Positions 8,898-18,000 of a stretch of DNA of 34,200 nt are shown piece by piece. The position numbers and the translations under genes are program-made. The DNA comes from Planctomycetaceae bacterium (GTDB lineage: Bacteria > Planctomycetota > Planctomycetia > Pirellulales > Thermoguttaceae). Location of the stretch: assembly GCA_031256755.1 (NCBI GenBank), contig JAIRPZ010000319.1:1-34200 (forward strand). Reading direction: 5' to 3'. The notes under the pieces were generated by a model, which was given only the letters and a program-made list of their open reading frames with translations, had not been told where the DNA came from and did no database searches. Within the stretch, counting starts at the first letter, position 1. Each line of letters begins with the position of its first letter.

Positions 8898-9421
8898 TGC
8901 ATACCCCTAAAAGTCACGGTCCATATCCGCAGTGTTTATAGTATCCGCGGCAGTCATCTTGCGTTATTAACTTCGGAACATTTTTAACAAACCGTAATCA
9001 CTTATTCATATCACGAATACAACGTTTGCGAAGCACCGCCTTCACCTTCGAAAAACCAACTCTATCGGATTAAAATCAGGACTATAAGGCGGTAAATAAA
9101 AAATACGGCAACGCATTTCTTGAGTTGTTCCTGAAAGGGTTTGAGTTTTCGTTTTGCTCCGGCAACGCCTTTGAGCGGTCTGGCTTCAAAAGAGCCGGTT
9201 TGTTTTTCCTGCCGTTTGAGTTGTTGAATCCATTGACGGGATATTCTGAACTTTGCGGCGGTTTTTCTTTCGGAACGTCCGTTGTGAATATTGTTCATGA
9301 CCCTTGTCCGCAAGTCCATTGAATAGGTTTTTGCCATTGATGTCCTCCGTGAATACCCTTGTAATAATACATTATGGCATTTTATCATACAAAGGACAAA
9401 AACAAAACGGATTATGTACTA
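8895..9421 (-). mobile_element. Decayed IS630-family element
   Basis: Bounded by TA dinucleotides, the IS630/Tc1 target site, with candidate terminal inverted repeats GTGCATACCCC (8897-8907) and GTACATAATCC (reverse strand, 9409-9419), 8 of 11 matching. Inside is a transposase relic on the minus strand. At 527 bp it is about half the usual size of an IS630 copy. It sits at the broken end of the WD40-like gene. Confidence 0.65.
8914..9337 (-). pseudogene. IS630-family transposase relic (internal deletion plus frameshift)
   Basis: The 5' part starts at ATG 9337 behind a strong GGAGGA site and encodes the N-terminal winged-helix DNA-binding domain (MDLRTRVMNNIH, KFRISRQWIQQLKRQ). After KPFQEQLKK, near 9125, the middle of the DDE domain is missing. 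A shifted frame then resumes with the C-terminal hallmark FYLPPYSPDFNPIEL. A further 1-nt loss in a T-run (GGTTTTTCGAAG) moves the frame again into FSKVKAVLRKRCIRDMN. The natural C-terminus ITQDDCRGYYKHCGYGP ends at the TGA 8914-8916. It is clearly inactive. The ORF-track call 9062-9388 covers only the first piece plus out-of-frame residues. Confidence 0.85.
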
Positions 9422-9429
9422 ACATAATC
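9410..9429. repeat. Perfect 8-bp inverted repeat at the IS630 right end
   Basis: GATTATGT-ACTA-ACATAATC overlaps the right terminal repeat and target TA of the IS630 relic. It may be part of a larger palindromic insertion target, or chance. Confidence 0.45.
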
Positions 9430-9604
9430 TGGAACCGGAGAATTGTCAACAGCAGAAACCGACTGTGTTGGAATATTAACAAGACAAAACCGGGTGGGAA
9501 ATGGGGCTAATCAATGACACCCGAAATAGAGTACAATGGACGGCTTGATTGATCCGCGTTTTCGTCTGTTCCGCAGATATTATAAACTGATTATTCCGGT
9601 TATC

Positions 9605-10132
9605 ATGACCAACATTGACATCCTTTGGGCTCCGTGGCGAATGGCGTATATCACGGAAAATAAAGATTCTGCCGCAGAAAAGACCGCTGTCGCGGTCGGT
9701 CCGCATGCCGATCCGAAATGCTTTCTGTGTCAAGCCGTATTTGATGACGCGAATGACCGTACCCGATTCGTAATCCGGCGGACGGAATGGACTCTCTCGG
9801 TATTGAACCGCTTTCCGTACAACAACGGGCATATTCTTGTTGCACCGCGAAATCACTGCGGCAATCTTTCCGGTTTGACGGAAACGGAGAAAATCGAGTT
9901 GATCCGTGAAATTGACCGCTGGACGGAAATACTGACGCAGCACATGTCGCCGGACGGATTTAATATCGGTCTCAATCTTGGACATGCAGCAGGAGCCGGA
10001 TTGCCGGGGCATCTGCATTGGCACATCGTTCCCCGATGGAACGGCGACACGAATTATATGGCAACCATCGGTTCAACTCACGTTATTCCGCAGTCCCTCG
10101 AAGCACTTTGGACAATACTAACCGGAAAATGA
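9605..10132 (+). CDS. HIT-family nucleotide hydrolase (Ap4A hydrolase/phosphorylase-like)
   Basis: Cytosolic nucleotidyl hydrolase or transferase of the histidine-triad superfamily; dinucleoside polyphosphates are the likely substrates. The catalytic triad HLHWHIVPRW lies near residues 135-141, and the N-terminal half has RFPYNNGHILVAPRNH. ILWAPWRMAYI at the N-terminus and KCFLCQAVFDD (a possible zinc pair) are typical of the bacterial Ap4A-type branch. I place the start at ATG 9605 (MTNIDILWAPW); the track start at 9536 overlaps a TACAAT -10-like box at 9532-9537 and adds residues foreign to the family. The gene is convergent with miaB, 34 bp apart. At 175 residues it has a normal length. 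Confidence 0.9.
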   Translation: MTNIDILWAPWRMAYITENKDSAAEKTAVAVGPHADPKCFLCQAVFDDANDRTRFVIRRTEWTLSVLNRFPYNNGHILVAPRNHCGNLSGLTETEKIELIREIDRWTEILTQHMSPDGFNIGLNLGHAAGAGLPGHLHWHIVPRWNGDTNYMATIGSTHVIPQSLEALWTILTGK

Positions 10133-10166
10133 CAGTCGCCCTAACCGCTACTGTTGCATCGTCGAG

Positions 10167-11408
10167 TTATACCGCATCCGATTCGGATTGACCATGTTTA
10201 GCAACGTGTGCGCCCCGCCGGGAGATACCGATCTGGACTTCCAGAAGCCGGTTGTTGCGATGCTTTTTGACTTCCTCCGGCACATCATCCGCATAGAGTT
10301 CCGCCGATTTCGTCCCCTTTCGCCCGCTGTACTTGAAAATGAAACTGTTACGGAACCGGCAATACTTCACGAGATCGACTGTCTGCTCAAATTCCGCATC
10401 CGTCTCTCCGCAAAAACCAACAATAAAATCGCTTGTCATCGTTGCACCGGGAACCGTTTCATAAATCTGATCCGTCATTTCCCGATACCGGGCGGAAGTG
10501 TAATGCCGGTTCATCCGCTGCAAAACCGTATCCGATCCGCTTTGTGCCGGCACGTGAAAATGTTTCACAACCTTCGGCAAATCCCGGACGGCTTGCAGTA
10601 AACGGTCATCAATTCCGAGCGGATAATTTGTTACAAAATCAATCTGTTGTACACCGGCAGTTTCCGAAGCAAGATAAAGCAAATCTGCTAATTTTGTTAT
10701 TTTGCCATTATTATTGTAACAATAAGAATTAACTGTTTGACCGATGAACGTGATTTTTGCTGCGCCGCCGTCTGCGAGAAGTTTGACTTCATTCAAAATA
10801 TCCTGCGGCGGACGACTTTGTTCAGGACCGCGGACATACGGCACAATACAGTAGGAACAAAACTGATTACAGCCGAACATAATGCGGACAAGTGACGGCG
10901 ATCCCGCCGCCGCAGGCATAAGCCCCCCGCGAATCATTCGTTCAGGATTATACAGCCGGAAACTTTCGATCACTTCATGATGTTTGCCGGCGTTACGCGG
11001 CAAACTGACACAAACACGTTGAAGAACAGAGGGCTTGCGTCCTCCGCTCTTGGCATCAAAAAGTTGCCGCACTGTTTCGGCAAGCACGTCCAGTTGACCG
11101 GGACCAAGAACAAGATCAGCATACGGTACACGCTGAAAAATCAGTTTCTGGTCTTTCTGCGCCATACAGCCGATGATGCCAAGAACACTGACCGGCTTTT
11201 GCTCTTTCCATTGTTTCAACCGACCGAGTGCGCTGTACACTTTGTCTTCAGCATGCTGCCGGACGCTGCACGTATTGAAAAGAATCACATCAGCATCGGT
11301 TATGCTGTCTGCCGGTTCCATACCGGAACGGATCAAGGCGGCACCGGCAAGTTCACTGTCCAATACGTTCATCTGGCAGCCGACCGTTTCGATATAAAAT
11401 TTCGGCAT
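10167..11408 (-). CDS. miaB: tRNA-2-methylthio-N6-dimethylallyladenosine synthase lacking the TRAM domain
   Basis: Radical-SAM methylthiotransferase that adds the ms2 group to i6A37 of tRNAs. The N-terminal UPF0004 domain carries three cluster cysteines (VGCQMN, NTCSVR, GCMAQK). The radical-SAM motif CNQFCSYC follows, with IVPYVRGPEQSR and GQTVNSY typical of MiaB. The protein is 413 residues and ends at LLEVQIGISRRGAHVAKHGQSESDAV, about where the C-terminal TRAM RNA-binding domain normally begins; no TRAM-like frame is seen downstream. Start ATG has AAGGA 5 nt upstream. It follows the FGE-like gene by 45 bp on the same strand, so probably shares its transcript. Confidence 0.92.
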   Translation of the reverse strand: MPKFYIETVGCQMNVLDSELAGAALIRSGMEPADSITDADVILFNTCSVRQHAEDKVYSALGRLKQWKEQKPVSVLGIIGCMAQKDQKLIFQRVPYADLVLGPGQLDVLAETVRQLFDAKSGGRKPSVLQRVCVSLPRNAGKHHEVIESFRLYNPERMIRGGLMPAAAGSPSLVRIMFGCNQFCSYCIVPYVRGPEQSRPPQDILNEVKLLADGGAAKITFIGQTVNSYCYNNNGKITKLADLLYLASETAGVQQIDFVTNYPLGIDDRLLQAVRDLPKVVKHFHVPAQSGSDTVLQRMNRHYTSARYREMTDQIYETVPGATMTSDFIVGFCGETDAEFEQTVDLVKYCRFRNSFIFKYSGRKGTKSAELYADDVPEEVKKHRNNRLLEVQIGISRRGAHVAKHGQSESDAV

Positions 11409-11453
11409 GATCCTTTCGTGATTCGTGATGATTTCGGTCTGTTGCCTCTGCCG

Positions 11454-12632
11454 TTAATCCCGCTTATTGAGTTCATCATATTCAAGCCATACATTCGGGT
11501 CCGGCTCGTACAATGCCGCCTCCTCTGCGTTTTTCGGAGGAGTAAGCGGACGCACCACACGGAATCCGACGTAAGCAGCATCCGTAACCCACCAAATGCT
11601 TTGCGGATACTGCGGGTCTTGTGCTTTCCACGATGCTTCCGAAAACAATCGTCGGGCGGAACGCAAATTGGACGGCGCATCGTCTTCGCAGTTTCCGCCC
11701 CGCGCAATTTGACCGAATCCTTCTCCTGCCGCCGGTTTCACCGGTGCCGCAAACATACCGGGCTTCCGCTTGGAGTACGTGTCTTTGGCATACTGTTCCA
11801 GTACCCACTCCGACAAATTGCCGTGCATATCGTAAAGTCCCCAAGCATTCGGTTTTTTCGTTTTGATTTTGTGCGAGGCACCATCGCTGTTATCAAACCA
11901 CCACGCATAATCGCTGAGTTTATCGGCTTCACTGCCGAAAGAATAAGCCGTTGTTGATCCCGCCCGGCAAGCGTATTCCCATTCGGCTTCGGTCGGAAGA
12001 CGGTAATAACGCCCTGTCACCATTGTCAGCCATTTGCAGTACGTCTGAGCGCAGTAAAGCGTCATACCACTGGCGGGATAGCCGGTTTTACCGGCATTGT
12101 CATGACTGATAGAAGCAATATCGTAAGGGGCGGTCGGGGCTGCATGGGCATCGGCTGCTTTTTCTCTTTCCGATTCGGAACCTTTTTTTTGCCGCTGTTC
12201 CCGAAGAATTTTTAAGGCAAATTGTTTGAATTCGTCCCATGTTGTTTCATGTTCTTCGATCCAAAAGGGCTGCACGCTGATTTCGGTTTGCGGTCCCTCG
12301 TCGGCTTTCCGGTCTTCTTCGTCTTCGGGGCTGCCCATTTTGAATTTCCCTCCTTTGACGGGAATCATTTTGAACGTTTGTTCTGTGCCGGTGATTTTTT
12401 CGAGGTACGGCTTCATAACGGTTTCGTTGTCCGCTTCGGAATTCTCAACCGGGACCGGATTTTTCAGATAGTTCAGGGAGGGTTGAAAAAAAGGATTTTT
12501 CAAATTCCGTTCTCTTCGGAGATTTTTTTTCTCTGTTTTCGGGGCGGTGTCCTTTTTGTCTTCGGCAAAAAGTATACCGCCGAAGAGCAAGGGGAACAGA
12601 ACAACACAAGCAAAAAAGGATAAATTTTTCAT
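11454..12632 (-). CDS. Secreted formylglycine-generating-enzyme-fold (SUMF1) protein, probably not a catalytic FGE
   Basis: 392 residues. The N-terminal signal peptide MKNLSFFACVVLFPLLFGGILFA is followed by a charged linker and an FGE-sulfatase domain (GGKFKMGSPEDEEDRKADEGP, YRLPTEAEWEYACRAGSTTAY, NAWGLYDMHGNLSEWV, ARGGNCEDD, YVGFRVVRP). The cysteine pair of true FGE near the RGGS/RYR region is not visible: the segment reads RGGNCEDDAPSNLRSARR, with one Cys in another place. A substrate- or sugar-binding role is therefore as likely as sulfatase activation. The ORF-track version (to 13061) runs through tRNA-Leu and is wrong. Start ATG 12632 is chosen because a promoter (TTGCAA-16-TAAAAT) lies just upstream and a signal peptide starts there. 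Confidence 0.88.
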   Translation of the reverse strand: MKNLSFFACVVLFPLLFGGILFAEDKKDTAPKTEKKNLRRERNLKNPFFQPSLNYLKNPVPVENSEADNETVMKPYLEKITGTEQTFKMIPVKGGKFKMGSPEDEEDRKADEGPQTEISVQPFWIEEHETTWDEFKQFALKILREQRQKKGSESEREKAADAHAAPTAPYDIASISHDNAGKTGYPASGMTLYCAQTYCKWLTMVTGRYYRLPTEAEWEYACRAGSTTAYSFGSEADKLSDYAWWFDNSDGASHKIKTKKPNAWGLYDMHGNLSEWVLEQYAKDTYSKRKPGMFAAPVKPAAGEGFGQIARGGNCEDDAPSNLRSARRLFSEASWKAQDPQYPQSIWWVTDAAYVGFRVVRPLTPPKNAEEAALYEPDPNVWLEYDELNKRD

Positions 12633-12681
12633 AACGACTGGTTCAAACGGAGGGTGACAGTAAAAGTGAAAACTCGTCGTC

Positions 12682-12709
12682 ATTTTAACGGGTTTGGAAA
12701 TAATTGCAA
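12682..12709 (-). promoter_or_regulatory. Promoter for the FGE-like gene and miaB
   Basis: Minus strand: TTGCAA (12704-12709), 16-bp spacer, TAAAAT (12682-12687). Predicted transcription start is near 12674, giving a leader of about 42 nt. Confidence 0.55.
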
Positions 12710-12834
12710 GTTGGGAGGCTGGTTCGGTTTGGTCGTGTTCAGCAGCGAAAAATTCGGGCAGAAAAAAGAAGAATGCGTTGTTATGGTACAGCAGCCATGC
12801 TGTCAAACAATTTCGTGCAGTTTGATAAAAAGAA

Positions 12835-12920
12835 TGCCGAAAAGAGGACTTGAACCTCCACCCAGTGTTAACCGGACTAGGACCTGAACCTAGCGCGTCT
12901 GCCAGTTCCGCCATTTCGGC
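12835..12920 (-). tRNA. tRNA-Leu(CAG)
   Basis: On the minus strand the acceptor GCCGAAA pairs with TTTCGGC. The anticodon stem-loop CTAGG-TTCAGGT-CCTAG gives anticodon CAG, a long variable arm CCGGTTAACACTGG marks a class II tRNA, and the T-loop is TTCAAGT. Discriminator base is A; CCA is not encoded. A T-run (CTTTTTATC) follows the 3' end as a likely terminator. The spurious peptide AELADALGSGPSPVNTGW in the ORF track is the well-known conceptual translation of tRNA-Leu. Confidence 0.97.
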
Positions 12921-12930
12921 AAGGAAAAGT

Positions 12931-12958
12931 ATTGTAGCATATTTTCTCTCTTCAGCAA
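12931..12958 (-). promoter_or_regulatory. Promoter of tRNA-Leu
   Basis: Minus strand: TTGCTG (12953-12958), 16-bp spacer, TACAAT (12931-12936), about 10 bp before the mature tRNA 5' end. Confidence 0.6.
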
Positions 12959-13025
12959 GAGGGCATGTTTGCTGCCTTGTTCCTGCCTGTATATTGAGAG
13001 CGTTCCCGTTTTCGGCGGACTGTCG

Positions 13026-13031
13026 TATAAT
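13026..13031 (+). promoter_or_regulatory. -10 box immediately before the FNT channel gene
   Basis: Perfect TATAAT ending 6 nt before ATG 13038, so transcription would begin at about the start codon. No good -35 box and no Shine-Dalgarno are visible. Either the mRNA is leaderless or the main promoter is elsewhere. Confidence 0.45.
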
Positions 13032-13037
13032 ACCGCC

Positions 13038-13877
13038 ATGCCTCCCTGTGAAATTGCCCAAATTATTTCCGACTCCGGTGTTGCCAAAGCGGCAAAGTCC
13101 GCCGCCGCTCTGTTCATTCTCGGCATCCTTGCCGGTGTTTATATCGCTTTTGCTTCCGAAGGTTCCACAATGGCAGCCTTCAATCTGCTGGCAAAACCGG
13201 AGACCTTCGGTCTGGGACGATGTCTCGCCGGTGCGATTTTCCCCGGCGGATTAATGCTCGTTGTCATTGCCGGCGGAGAATTATTCACCGGTAATACAAT
13301 GATGCTTCTGCCGCTGTGTCAACACCGCATCAACATTTTCGGCATGCTGCGGAATTGGTGCATCGTTTATCTCGGCAATCTTGCCGGTTCCCTTTTCGTT
13401 GCCTTTTTGATTTATCAGTCGGGACAACTCAACGGCGGAAATGCGCTGCTCGGCGGAATGACGATCAAAATTGCAGCGGCAAAATGCGGTCTAACATTTA
13501 TGGAAGCGTTTTCACTCGGTATTCTGTGCAATTGGCTTGTCTGTTTAGCGGTATGGATGGCAGCCGCCGCAAAAGACGTTGCCGGCAAAATCTTTGCGGT
13601 TTATTTCCCGATTTGGCTTTTCATTACGTCCGGCTTCGAACACTCCGTTGCGAATATGTATTACATTTCCGCCGGTCTTTTTGCGGCAGCAAATCCGGTA
13701 TGGCGGGAATCCGCCATGACTGTTGCAAAACCGGAGATGCTGTCGGCATTGACATGGTCAAACTTTTTTACGGCAAATCTTTTGCCGGTCACACTCGGCA
13801 ATATTGTCGGCGGCGGTCTCTTTGTCGCACTCGCCTACGGTTTCGCCTGCAACGCTTTTTCCTTAAAAAATGAGTAA
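13038..13877 (+). CDS. Formate/nitrite transporter (FNT) family channel
   Basis: Pentameric inner-membrane channel for small monovalent anions (formate, nitrite or hydrosulfide). 279 residues with about six membrane segments. Family features are the N-terminal PPCEIAQIISDSGVAKA, the GGELFTGNTMMLLP segment (FNT signature region), LGNLAGSLFVAFL, LGILCNWLVCLAVWMA and GFEHSVANMYYI with the central pore histidine, and NIVGGGLFVALAYG near the end. Which anion is carried cannot be read from the sequence. The track start at 12969 is rejected because TATAAT lies at 13026. The stop overlaps the next gene (ATGAGTAA), so the two are translationally linked. Confidence 0.92.
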   Translation: MPPCEIAQIISDSGVAKAAKSAAALFILGILAGVYIAFASEGSTMAAFNLLAKPETFGLGRCLAGAIFPGGLMLVVIAGGELFTGNTMMLLPLCQHRINIFGMLRNWCIVYLGNLAGSLFVAFLIYQSGQLNGGNALLGGMTIKIAAAKCGLTFMEAFSLGILCNWLVCLAVWMAAAAKDVAGKIFAVYFPIWLFITSGFEHSVANMYYISAGLFAAANPVWRESAMTVAKPEMLSALTWSNFFTANLLPVTLGNIVGGGLFVALAYGFACNAFSLKNE

Positions 13878-14904
13878 CCATTCAGCAATCCCTTTGTTTT
13901 GTCTGTTTGCGGCTTACCATGCCACGTTTTGTCCTGCTTCGTATACGGCAGCGGCAGACACGCCGACCGGCTCGCTTGAAGTCCGCCGGACACTGCGGGA
14001 TATACCGGTTGAAACCGAAGAAATCCGCATTGACGAAACAACGGGGGGACCACTGCGGCGTTATAAAGTCCAAACGGAACACTATGAAATTATTTGCTGC
14101 AATGCCGGCTACGGAACGGATGCCGGAAAACAATTAGAACATCTTTATTCATGCTGGCAGACGCTTTTCAATCAATATCTTACGGAAAAAAATCCGGCAA
14201 AACACACTGCTGAAGAAAAAGAGAACAAAAAGAACAATGATCAACGGTTTCGTGTCGTTATTTTTTGCGATCAACAGGATTACCGAAAAAATATGGCTGC
14301 ACGATTCCCTGCCGCCTCCCGAACTAACGGATTTTACGCGCCGCCGCAGCCGGATAAGCCGTCGGCAATCTATTGCTTTCCGCAGGAACCGTCCGATAAA
14401 AATGTTTCTCCGGCGGCAAGAAAAGTGCTTTTTCACGAAGGAACACATCAAATTCTGACAGAATGTTTCCAAAAACCGAAGCAAAAGCCGGCAGACATTC
14501 CGAACAATTTTTGGCTTGTTGAGGGTGCTGCTCTTTTCATGGAAACGCTGAAAATCGAAGACAAACAATACCGTACCGGCGATCTTTTCGATAACCGTCT
14601 TTATGCAGCGAAAATTTATCACTTCGAGCGTCATTTTCGTTTGCCGATCCGGCAAATGACCGCAATGAATAGAGTACAGATTCAAACAAGCCCGGACATT
14701 GTGAAAATTTATGATCAATCGGCAGCCCTTTTTTACTGGCTGATGTTTGCCGAAAACGGTCGTTACCGCAAGCCGCTGTTTGAATTGATCCGGCATGTGC
14801 ATCAGGGAAAATCAAAACCGGAGGCGTTGAGTACTTTAACAGAACGGTCGTTTTCCGATTTGGACAAGCAATATGCGGAATTTCTCAAAACCGTACCGGA
14901 ATAG
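13870..14904 (+). CDS. Secreted HExxH metallopeptidase-like protein (DUF1570-like)
   Basis: 344 residues with an N-terminal signal-like stretch (IPLFCLFAAYHATFCPASYTAA). The zinc-binding motif HEGTHQ sits near residue 197, and a downstream WLVEGAALFME (about residue 217) supplies the glutamate ligand expected of a gluzincin. The middle contains basic, Asn- and Gln-rich segments. Planctomycetes carry many such secreted DUF1570-type proteins of unknown substrate. The ATG overlaps the FNT stop by 8 nt. A functional link with the FNT channel is not obvious; shared transcription is the only evidence. Confidence 0.75.
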   Translation: MSNHSAIPLFCLFAAYHATFCPASYTAAADTPTGSLEVRRTLRDIPVETEEIRIDETTGGPLRRYKVQTEHYEIICCNAGYGTDAGKQLEHLYSCWQTLFNQYLTEKNPAKHTAEEKENKKNNDQRFRVVIFCDQQDYRKNMAARFPAASRTNGFYAPPQPDKPSAIYCFPQEPSDKNVSPAARKVLFHEGTHQILTECFQKPKQKPADIPNNFWLVEGAALFMETLKIEDKQYRTGDLFDNRLYAAKIYHFERHFRLPIRQMTAMNRVQIQTSPDIVKIYDQSAALFYWLMFAENGRYRKPLFELIRHVHQGKSKPEALSTLTERSFSDLDKQYAEFLKTVPE

Positions 14905-14946
14905 CACCGCTGATGCCGCCGTCAAAATTTATCTATTCTGCCGATA

Positions 14947-14975
14947 TTGACAGCAAAAGCGTGATAGCGTAAAAT
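14947..14975 (+). promoter_or_regulatory. Strong promoter for the YhaN-like ATPase
   Basis: Consensus TTGACA (14947-14952), 17-bp spacer, TAAAAT (14970-14975). Predicted start near 14982, giving a leader of about 46 nt to ATG 15028. It overlaps the track start at 14974, which is therefore not used. Confidence 0.7.
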
Positions 14976-15027
14976 GGGCAATATACACAAAAAATGCCAT
15001 TTATTTCCCCTACTTCCTGTTTTCTCT

Positions 15028-18000
15028 ATGAAGATTACGTCCCTTGAAATCGAGCGTTTCGGTCTCTGGTCGGGGCTTACCCTTCCGCAATTGACGGACG
15101 GAATCAATGTTTTTTACGGAGCAAACGAAGCCGGAAAGTCCACCATCCTTGAATTTATCCGCTCCGTTCTCTACGGTTTCGGCAGCGACCGGCAGCGGTT
15201 CGTGCGAAAACCTTTGGCCGCAGCGGACGGTTCGGCTGCTGTCCGGCTTGTCCATGCTTCGCCTCTTGTTATTTCCGGCGGAGTTCTGCAAATGGAATCC
15301 CCCAGCGGGCAATATACCCTGCGCCGAATGTTCATTCCCGACCGAACCGGCAATGAAGACCAGATCAACATTCAAACCGAAGACGGAAGCAAACAGGGGT
15401 CTCAATTTCTCCGTGTTCTTGTTGCCGGTGTGGACGAACAAACGTTCAACAACGTCTTTGCTATCGGTCTCGATGAACTCCAGAAACTGGCTTCGCTGAA
15501 CGATACCGAAGCCGCCGAAATGCTTTTTCGGTTAAGTGTCGGCATTGACCGCGTCTCCATTGTCGATACGATTCGGGAACTTTCCGCCCGGCGGAATAAA
15601 ATTCTGAACATTGCCGAAACCGAAAGCAAGCCGTCGCAGTTAACGCAACTCCTTCATCAACGGGAAAAAATTGTTACGGAAATTGCCGAAACCAAACTGC
15701 TTGTCCGGCAGTATATTCAAATCCGAAACGAACTGCGGATTGTTGACCGGACTGCCGCCGGTTATGAAGAGGACTGCCATAAACTGCAAAAAGAAAAGAT
15801 TTTGTACGAAATTGCAAAAAATGCAGAACCGATATGGATCCGCCGTGATCAAATCCGTGACGAAATTGCGGCGATGGGAACCGTTGCCGCCGTTTCGGAA
15901 GAAGCGGTCAAACAGTTAACCGGCATTGAAAATGAACTGGCGGAACGGAAAGCCGCTTACGAAAAAGTAAAGACAGAGTTCCAAAAAGCGAAAAAAACCG
16001 CCGCTGAATTGCCGGTGAGCGAAAAAATTGTTAAACTTGCTCCGCGAATCGAAATTCTTCTTGAAGAAGAGCCGCGGATTATTGAACTCGATCAGGAAAT
16101 TATCACCCTTGAAAAAGAGGTCGAAAAATATAATTCCCAAATCGCTGCCGAAGAGACGCAAATCCGAAAAGGACATTATCCGCTGCCGAAAACAGATATT
16201 TCTGCGGCGGAATTGGAACCGTCAGATTCCGTCCTTTCCGGTTCTGCCGCCCGGTATCATGGTTCTGCCGAAATGATTCAGTCCGGCGTTTTGGAAGAAT
16301 ACCGGACTTATGCCAAAGCGGTAAACCGGTCGAAAAAAATGCTCTCGAAAATGCAGGATCGTTTCACCGATTTGCAGCATAAAGCGAAGGAATTGAACGA
16401 GCGTATGAAAGCGGAATCAGCAAAACGGGGAACGCCGAATTTAACCGAAGCCCTGACAAAGGCGACCGACATGGTGCAGCAACTCCGCCGCCGTCAAAGT
16501 ATCGGACAGCAAATGAACGAAATGCTTCTCCGGCATAAGGAACTCCGCCGCATCAATACTTTTTTGCTGCAAAATCAGGCACTGCCCGGCTGGATGATCG
16601 GACTGATTGTGCTTGCCGGTCTTGCCGGTGCCGCCTGTATCGGGCTTGGCTGCATCAAAATTGACGCTCTTGATCCGAAATTGTCGCCGGTGATGATCGT
16701 TCTCGGCTGTGTGATGATCGGTTCGTCCATTGCGTTCAAAAAATTCTCCGAAAAGAACAACGCCAAAAAATTAGAAGAAAATCAGCGGCAACTCGGTTTT
16801 CTGTCTTCGCAGATTGAGCAGGCCAAACAGGAAGTTGCTGCGGTTGATACCCGTTTCCCTGCCGCCGGATCGGCAACGATTGAGATGCGGCTGCAAGAAG
16901 CCCAGCAGGAACAGGCAACGCTCGAAAAGTTAATACCGGCGGACGCACAGCGGACGGAAACCAACCGGAGGCTGAAACTTGCCGAAACACGGTTGCAGGA
17001 AGCGAAAGAACAAAATACTTCGGCCGTGAAACATTGGAACGATTGGCTGCGGCGCACCGGTCTGCCGCACGACTGGACACCGGCACGCATCAAAGATTAC
17101 ATTGACCATTGCGATGTTCTCGGCGATTTGCGGAAAGAAATTGAAAAACGCAGCGACCTGCTTCGTCAGCGGATCAAAGATATTAAAATGCTCACGAACC
17201 GGATCGATCATTTGGTCAGTGAGATCAATTTGAACGTGCCGGACGGTGAAAGTTACGTTCAGATTTTTGCCCGGATACGGAAACGTCTTGAAGAAAATAA
17301 CGCTGCCGTACAAAAGCGTACCAAGTTCATTGCCGGCATCAAAGCATTCCGCAGAATGCGCCGTAAAGTTGAGTCCGATTTAGACAAGGCAAAAGATAAA
17401 GAAAAGGATATTCTCCGCAAATTCGGTGTGAAAACACCGGAAGAATTGCAGACGCTGCACCGCCGGTATTTACAGTACCGCCGGCTGCTGACGCAGGAGC
17501 AGGGGATTCAGCGGGAACTCGATGCCGCAATCGGTAATTTTTGTACAGAAAAGATGATCGGCAATCTTTTGGAACCGCGCATTGCAAGAAGATTATTGGA
17601 ACAAAAAGCCGAAGCGGAACAAATCCGGCAGATGAATGCGGAAGAAAAAGTGGAACTGCCGGACAATTCTTTCGCCGAAGAATTAGCGGCACTCGAACCG
17701 CTGCCGCCGCTTGACGATCTGCTGAAAGAAACAGTCAAACGGATCGAAGCGGCATCCGCCCGGCTGCACGGAGAATTGCAGATGCGGGGGCAACTGACGG
17801 AACAATTAAAGCAGATGACCGAAGACCGGACACCCGTCTTGAAACAGCGGGAACTTGCCGTGATCAATGAAAAAATCCGGTCGGCTATTTACGATTGGCA
17901 GGTGTATGCGGTTTGTGCGCGGATGCTGGATGAAATCCGCACGGCTTATGAGCGCGACCGGCAGCCGAGAACGCTTTCTGAAGCATCGGAATTATTGAAA

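Noticed and set aside
10977-11957. 326-aa plus-strand ORF across miaB and the FGE-like gene
   Set aside because: Antisense to two well-supported genes; composition is that of a reverse-frame shadow.
12633-13061. N-terminal extension of the FGE-like ORF (track 11454-13061)
   Set aside because: It reads through tRNA-Leu (AELADALGSGPSPVNTGW is the classic translated tRNA-Leu) and its promoter; the signal peptide begins at 12632.
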